Part shown: piece by piece, positions 5,679-9,687 of the stretch
Numbering within the stretch: position 1 is the first letter of the stretch
Layout of the letters: every line of letters begins with the position of its first letter
From: Bacteroidales bacterium
GTDB lineage: Bacteria > Bacteroidota > Bacteroidia > Bacteroidales > UBA932
Length of the DNA: 9,687 nucleotides
Direction of reading: 5' to 3'
Assembly (NCBI GenBank): GCA_016295245.1
Contig: JAEDLO010000061.1
Location: 1 to 9,687, forward strand
Notes under the pieces: generated by a model
What the model was told of the DNA's origin: nothing
Databases searched by the model: none
Seen by the model: the letters and a program-made list of their open reading frames with translations, nothing else
Position numbers and translations under genes: made by a program

Positions 5679-6233
5679 ATGATACAACCGATTTATCTTT
5701 ATGGCTCGGAGGTTCTGCGCAGGAAAGCTGAAAGCGCCGACCTCAGCCGCAAGGAAGAGCTTGATACGCTCATAGCCGACCTTTGGGAAACCCTCGCCAA
5801 GGCTGAGGGCTGCGGTCTTGCCGCGCCCCAGATCGGCGTAAGCCTCAGGGTGGCCGTAGTCGACGGCGACGTGATGAAGGATGTCTATCCTTATCTCGAA
5901 GGCTTCAAGAGGACTTTCATCAATCCCGTCATAGTCGAGCACAGCGAAGAGCTCTGCGAATACAACGAGGGCTGCCTGAGCGTTCCGGGTATTTACGCCG
6001 ACGTGGTACGCCCCGAGTGGATCAAGGTGGAGTACTATGACGAGAATCTTGAGAAGAAGACAGAAGTCTTCGACAAGTTTGCCGCCAGGATGTGCCAGCA
6101 CGAATTCTCCCATCTTGACGGAGTGCTTTTCAGCGACCTGGTCGCCCCGATACGCAGGAAGATGCTCGCCAAGAAGCTCGGCAGGATATCCCAGGGCAAG
6201 GTGGGCACAAGTTACAAGGCCAAAATCAAATAG
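5679..6233 (+). CDS. def: Peptide deformylase
   Basis: This 184-residue metalloenzyme removes the formyl group from the initiator methionine of nascent proteins. The three signature motifs are present in order: G-C-G-L-A-A-P-Q (44-51, motif G-x-G-L-A-A-x-Q), EGCLS (97-101) with metal ligand Cys99, and QHEFSH (140-145) with ligands His141 and His145 and catalytic Glu142. The residue before the last His is Ser144, where most deformylases have Asp (H-E-x-D-H); the H-E-x-x-H core is intact, so I expect activity. The ATG at 5679 lies 4 bp after ruvX. The stop is 4 bp before the next gene, consistent with one polycistronic mRNA. Confidence 0.97.
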   Translation: MIQPIYLYGSEVLRRKAESADLSRKEELDTLIADLWETLAKAEGCGLAAPQIGVSLRVAVVDGDVMKDVYPYLEGFKRTFINPVIVEHSEELCEYNEGCLSVPGIYADVVRPEWIKVEYYDENLEKKTEVFDKFAARMCQHEFSHLDGVLFSDLVAPIRRKMLAKKLGRISQGKVGTSYKAKIK

Positions 6234-6237
6234 ACAT

Positions 6238-7602
6238 ATGGGAGCTTTTCACGCATACGACATCAGAGGCGTCTGGGGACGCGATTTTGACGGACAGACC
6301 GCATACAAGGTCGGATATTTCATTCCCGGCCTGCTCGGCACTGACAAGGTGCTGGTCGGTCGCGACTGCCGCCTTTCTTCTGACGAAATCCACGATAATC
6401 TGCTCCGCGGCATCTGCGATGCCGGCGCCGATGTTTACGACATCGGTCTGAGCAGCACTCCTATGGTCTATTTCGCAACTGCTTTCTACGGATTCAAGGC
6501 TTCGGTCCAGATAACCGCCTCGCACAACTCGCGCGAGTACAACGGTATGAAGGTGAGCCGTGAAAACGCCCTCCCTGTAGGCCTGGAAACGGGCCTCGGC
6601 CAGATACTCGAGTGGATCCAGACCGACAGGCCTACTCCTCTCGCCGCCAAGAGGGGAGAGGTCCACAGCAAGGAGATAATGGCTGACTATCTGGAGTTTA
6701 TGTCAAAATTCAAGAAAGATCTCTCTTCGCTCAAGATAGCCTTTGACCTTTCAAACGGTATGGCGAATCTCTTTGCAAAGCAGGTCTTCGGCGATGCTCC
6801 GACCTACCTGTTCGACACCCTCGACGGCAGTTTCCCGAACCACGATCCCAATCCTCTGGTGGCGGCCAATGTGGAGCCTCTCAAGAAGGCGGTGCGCGAG
6901 CTTGGTTGCGATGTGGGTGTAATCTATGACGGCGATGCCGACAGGGTGATGTTCGTGGACGACAAGGCGCGCTTCGTCTCACCTGATCTGGTCATCGCGC
7001 TGATGGCCTCATATTTCTGCGACGAAAGGGGAGAGAAGTCGCCAAGGGTACTTCAGGAAATCCGCAGTTCCAAGGCAGTGGGTGAGTACCTTGCCTCTTA
7101 TGGCGCCGAAATGCACACCTGGAGGGTGGGACGCGCCTTCGCCGCACCGAAACTGCGCGAAATTGACGGTCTGTGGGGCGGTGAGCTTGCGGGCCACTAC
7201 TATTTCAAGGATTTCTTCTATTCGGACAGCGGCCTGCTTGCTTCGATGATAGTGCTGGGCATAGTAGCCGGCCTCAAGAAACAAGGCAGGACCCTGAGCG
7301 AAAAGATGGACGAGCTTACCCGCTACAAGAACTCGGGCGAAATCAACTTCAGACTTGAGGACAAGGCCGGAGCGATGAAGGCGGTCTGCGATCTGTTCAG
7401 CTCTGAGCAGAAGCCGCTTACGGTGATGGATTTCGACGGCTTCAGGCTTGAGTTTGAGGACTGGTGGTTCAACATCAGGCCTTCCAATACGGAGCCGTAC
7501 CTGAGATTTATATGCGAGGCCCAGAGCGAAGAAAAACTTGCCCAGAAGGTTTCCGAGGCACAAAAATTGCTTGAAACCCGCTTCGACGCAAAACGAGTTT
7601 AG
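6238..7602 (+). CDS. manB: Phosphomannomutase / phosphoglucomutase (alpha-D-phosphohexomutase)
   Basis: This 454-residue cytosolic enzyme interconverts hexose 1- and 6-phosphates, supplying precursors for GDP-mannose or UDP-glucose and so for surface glycans. Four family regions are clear: the catalytic phosphoserine loop TASHNS (93-98) with Ser95, the magnesium loop DGDADR (231-236), the sugar-recognition loop GGELAGH (314-320), and the phosphate-binding loop R-P-S-N-T-E-P at about 414-420. The usual Pro of TASHNP is Ser98; I recall the same in Bacteroidetes homologs. The reading frame is open back to 6037, but the true start is the ATG at 6238, 4 bp after def: the family opening A-Y-D-I-R-G follows at residue 6 and the upstream part only mirrors def. 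Mannose versus glucose preference cannot be told from sequence, so the symbol is provisional. Confidence 0.93.
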   Translation: MGAFHAYDIRGVWGRDFDGQTAYKVGYFIPGLLGTDKVLVGRDCRLSSDEIHDNLLRGICDAGADVYDIGLSSTPMVYFATAFYGFKASVQITASHNSREYNGMKVSRENALPVGLETGLGQILEWIQTDRPTPLAAKRGEVHSKEIMADYLEFMSKFKKDLSSLKIAFDLSNGMANLFAKQVFGDAPTYLFDTLDGSFPNHDPNPLVAANVEPLKKAVRELGCDVGVIYDGDADRVMFVDDKARFVSPDLVIALMASYFCDERGEKSPRVLQEIRSSKAVGEYLASYGAEMHTWRVGRAFAAPKLREIDGLWGGELAGHYYFKDFFYSDSGLLASMIVLGIVAGLKKQGRTLSEKMDELTRYKNSGEINFRLEDKAGAMKAVCDLFSSEQKPLTVMDFDGFRLEFEDWWFNIRPSNTEPYLRFICEAQSEEKLAQKVSEAQKLLETRFDAKRV

Positions 7603-8631
7603 ATGAAGAAAATGCTTTTTGCAACGGTTCTGGCGGTAGTTCTGCCTGCCACTTCTGCCGTTGCCCAAACTGAAACCCAAACCCCGGACACCCTTGTCGT
7701 GCCCGCTGATTTCCTCACTCCCACAGAGTCGTTCAAGACTGGCCTCGGAGTCGGAATCGATACTCTGGACATAGGTGACGGACGTCTGAGCGTGGTGCTC
7801 AAGGACGACCATACCTGGCACTATATTAAAAATTTTGACGTGGTTGGCCAGGATCAGGTTTTCCGAGAGTATTGGAACACCACATCAATGAACCCTTATC
7901 CGGACATCAGCCTGTCCAGCCTGCCGACTCACAATTCTATTTGTCTGGTGGACTCGGCCAGCAACTTCGTAGTGCCCTTCAAGGTAAAGGTTTTCTCGAA
8001 GTTCGGCTATCGCAGGGGGCGCCGCCATCAGGGCGTTGACCTGCCGCTTAAGATTGGTGACCCTGTAAGTGCTGCTTTTGACGGAAGAGTGCGCTTCTCG
8101 GCATATACAAAGGGCTACGGCAATCTGGTGATAATCCGCCACGAGAACGGGCTCGAGACCTACTACGGCCACCTTTCAAAGCGCCACGTAGAACCCGGAG
8201 ACTGGGTTCACGCGGGTGATGTCATAGGTCTGGGAGGCTCTACAGGCCGTTCCACCGGCCCTCATCTCCATTTTGAGACACGCTATCAGGGCTTCGCCTT
8301 CGACCCGCAGTGGATTGTGGATTTCGAAAAGGGGGAACTGCGAAAGAATGTCTTTGTCCTGAGAAGGAGCTACCTGAACGCTTCCTCACGCTATGTGCCT
8401 GAGAGTCTGGATGAGGAGGAAGAGATATACGCTACTGACGAGCAGATTGCCGCAGAAGAGGAAAGGCTCGAGGCCGAAAGGAAGGCAATCAGATATCATA
8501 CAGTCAAGTCCGGTGAAACCGTTTCGGCCATAGGCCGCAAGTACGGGCTCACGCTCTCAAAGATCAAGCAGCTGAATCCGGGACTGAATGTGGACAAGAT
8601 CAGATTGGGACAAAAAATCAGGGTCAATTGA
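7603..8631 (+). CDS. Secreted M23 (LytM) peptidase with C-terminal LysM domain
   Basis: This 342-residue protein has a Sec signal peptide at residues 1-21, with likely cleavage after AVA before Gln22. A Bacteroidetes-type N-terminal region of unknown role follows to about 120. The M23 catalytic domain spans about 122-240, with His142 and Asp146 in H-x-x-x-D, His190 in the YGHL motif, and His221/His223 in HLH. An acidic helical linker (about 269-295) leads to one LysM domain (298-341) with the opening Y-H-T-V-K-S-G-E-T. The zinc and catalytic set is complete, so a periplasmic peptidoglycan endopeptidase anchored to the cell wall by LysM is likely. The ATG follows the TAG of the mutase gene with no gap. 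It is the last gene of the rightward operon, and its TGA lies in the loop of the shared terminator. Confidence 0.93.
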   Translation: MKKMLFATVLAVVLPATSAVAQTETQTPDTLVVPADFLTPTESFKTGLGVGIDTLDIGDGRLSVVLKDDHTWHYIKNFDVVGQDQVFREYWNTTSMNPYPDISLSSLPTHNSICLVDSASNFVVPFKVKVFSKFGYRRGRRHQGVDLPLKIGDPVSAAFDGRVRFSAYTKGYGNLVIIRHENGLETYYGHLSKRHVEPGDWVHAGDVIGLGGSTGRSTGPHLHFETRYQGFAFDPQWIVDFEKGELRKNVFVLRRSYLNASSRYVPESLDEEEEIYATDEQIAAEEERLEAERKAIRYHTVKSGETVSAIGRKYGLTLSKIKQLNPGLNVDKIRLGQKIRVN

Positions 8632-8645
8632 GACCCTGATTTTTT
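8612..8645. terminator. Bidirectional terminator between the M23/LysM gene and pta
   Basis: A perfect 14-bp inverted repeat (8612-8625 with 8632-8645) has an 8-bp core TCAGGGTC/GACCCTGA flanked by an A run on one side and a T run on the other. The 6-nt loop is AATTGA. It ends either transcript: rightward, T residues run to 8646; leftward, they run through 8612. The TGA stop of the rightward gene is in the loop, and pta stops 5 bp away at 8651. Confidence 0.93.
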
Positions 8646-8650
8646 TGTTG

Positions 8651-9658
8651 TTATTTTGCGTCCATCGCCTGGCAGGCGGTGATTGCGACCATCTTGTAGA
8701 TGTCATCTACGGAGCAGCCGCGGCTCAGGTCGTTGACCGGACGGGCGATACCCTGGAGGATAGGTCCGATGGCGTCGGCGCGTCCAAGACGCTGAACGAG
8801 CTTGTAGGCGATGTTGCCGACCTCGAGGTTAGGGAAGACGAGGACGTTGGCCTGTCCGGCGATCTCGCTGCCCGGAGCCTTCTTCTTGCCTACTGACGGT
8901 ACGAGGGCGGCATCAGCCTGAAGTTCGCCGTCGATCTTGAGGCTAGGGTCGAGCTGCTTTGCGAGGGATGTGGCCTCAATGACCTTGTCGCAAACCTCGT
9001 GCTTGGCAGAACCCTTGGTAGAGAATGAGAGCATCGCAACGCGCGGATCGGCGAAGCCTGCAACGCTCTTTGCGGTCTGGGCTGTGCAGACGGCGATCTG
9101 GGCGAGCTGTGAAGCGTCAGGTGCAGGGGTAACGGCAACGTCGCCGATTACCAGGACGCCGTCCTCACCGTATTCCGGAGTCTGGGTGATCATAAGCATT
9201 GCACCGCTGACGCAGCTGATGCCCGGAGCGCACTTGATGATCTGGAGGGCAGGGCGGAGGGTCTCGCCGGTGGTTGAGAGGGCGCCGCTGATCTGGCCGT
9301 CGGCATCGCCGCTCTTGATGATGAGGCAGCCGAAGTACAGAGGGTCGAGTACGAGCTGTGCAGCCTTCTCAGGGGTCATACCCTTGTTCTTGCGAAGCTC
9401 GTAGAGGAGGTTTGCGTACTCAGCGGTCTTTTCACTGGTGGCGGGGTCAATGATGGTTGCCTTGCCGATGTTCTTCAGACCGAGCTTGTCGGCCAGGGCG
9501 AAGATCTCGTCAGGGTTGCCGATGAGGATGATGTCGGCTATCTCGTCTGCAAGAGACTTGTCCGCTGCGGTAAGGGTGCGCTCCTCGAGCGACTCGGGAA
9601 GCACGATGCGCTGTTTGTTGGCTTTGGCGCGTGCCACTATGCTTTCAATAAGTGTCAT
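8651..9658 (-). CDS. pta: Phosphate acetyltransferase
   Basis: This 335-residue enzyme reversibly converts acetyl-CoA and phosphate into acetyl phosphate and CoA. With acetate kinase it makes ATP during fermentation to acetate. The length matches the short single-domain Pta class, without the N-terminal DRTGG and P-loop-like extension of E. coli Pta. Typical motifs include RIVLPES (17-23), a central SFSTKGSAKH, D-G-E-L-Q-A-D-A-A-L, a PGS.IAGQANVLVFPNLE segment, and the C-terminal GIARPVNDLSRG that carries the family's active-site Ser and Arg. The ATG at 9658 is chosen over an in-frame TTG at 9685 because the family N-terminus begins MxLIExIVARA. No acetate kinase gene follows downstream. The 29 bases left of leader show no complete promoter. 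Confidence 0.97.
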   Translation of the reverse strand: MTLIESIVARAKANKQRIVLPESLEERTLTAADKSLADEIADIILIGNPDEIFALADKLGLKNIGKATIIDPATSEKTAEYANLLYELRKNKGMTPEKAAQLVLDPLYFGCLIIKSGDADGQISGALSTTGETLRPALQIIKCAPGISCVSGAMLMITQTPEYGEDGVLVIGDVAVTPAPDASQLAQIAVCTAQTAKSVAGFADPRVAMLSFSTKGSAKHEVCDKVIEATSLAKQLDPSLKIDGELQADAALVPSVGKKKAPGSEIAGQANVLVFPNLEVGNIAYKLVQRLGRADAIGPILQGIARPVNDLSRGCSVDDIYKMVAITACQAMDAK

Positions 9659-9687
9659 ATGGTATTGTTTGTTTGAGTGTTTCAATT

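Noticed and set aside
6037..6237. 67-codon upstream extension of the phosphomannomutase frame
   Set aside because: It overlaps the end of def in another frame and carries no family sequence. The ATG at 6238 begins directly before the conserved A-Y-D-I-R-G.
7009..7821. Leftward 270-codon open frame
   Set aside because: It is antisense to the phosphomannomutase and the start of the M23/LysM gene. No domain or promoter supports it.
9659..9685. TTG start extending pta by nine codons
   Set aside because: The extra residues (K-H-S-N-K-Q-Y-H) are not family-like, and an ATG at 9658 starts the conserved MxLIExIVARA opening.
1..9687. A mobile element, defence system, CRISPR array or other novel system
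   Set aside because: All long frames resolve to conserved housekeeping or envelope families. There are no integrase or transposase genes, terminal or direct repeats, spacer arrays, or abrupt composition shifts visible.

Overview
This window looks like an ordinary core-genome segment from a member of the Bacteroidetes, most likely order Bacteroidales. Three things point there. Promoter-like pairs fit the Bacteroidetes consensus (TTTG about 19-21 bp upstream of TAnnTTTG) and there are no Shine-Dalgarno sites. A DUF4837 lipoprotein is present, a family I know only from this phylum. Several proteins (the carboxyltransferase N-terminus, phosphomannomutase, S20) read like Bacteroidales orthologs. 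No mobile element, CRISPR array, phage gene or defence system is visible, and I cannot name a genus.

Layout. Positions 1-107 hold the start of a leftward gene for an OadA/PycB-type carboxyltransferase. It is divergent from a rightward tRNA-His(GTG) that has its own promoter and terminator. Facing it from the right is a leftward RNA/ribosomal cluster: a promoter, tRNA-Glu(TTC), rpsT (ribosomal protein S20) and tRNA-Pro(CGG), with strong hairpins after rpsT and after tRNA-Pro. Positions 932-5238 are a tight leftward operon, in transcription order: a membrane-anchored M23 (LytM) peptidase, dxr (MEP isoprenoid pathway), rseP (site-2 protease) and a DUF4837 lipoprotein. The genes overlap by 1 bp and 17 bp, and the last pair is separated by 11 bp. 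A 22-bp divergent gap separates this from a rightward operon, 5261-8631: ruvX, def, a phosphomannomutase/phosphoglucomutase, and a secreted M23 peptidase with a C-terminal LysM domain. The gaps there are 4, 4 and 0 bp. That operon converges on pta (leftward, 8651-9658), and the two share one bidirectional terminator.

How the genes fit together. The two operons mix envelope building and quality control (two LytM-type peptidases, RseP, an isoprenoid step feeding lipid carriers, a sugar-phosphate mutase feeding nucleotide sugars) with housekeeping (Holliday-junction/rRNA nuclease RuvX, peptide deformylase, S20, tRNAs). The carboxyltransferase and Pta at the two edges belong to central fermentative metabolism.

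The most useful second-look items concern expression architecture. The ruvX promoter predicts an essentially leaderless mRNA. A candidate promoter for the opposite operon lies inside ruvX and would produce an antisense overlap. Two stop codons sit inside terminator loops. tRNA-Pro begins flush against the U-tract of the rpsT terminator with no convincing promoter of its own. I found no evidence for a new biological system here.
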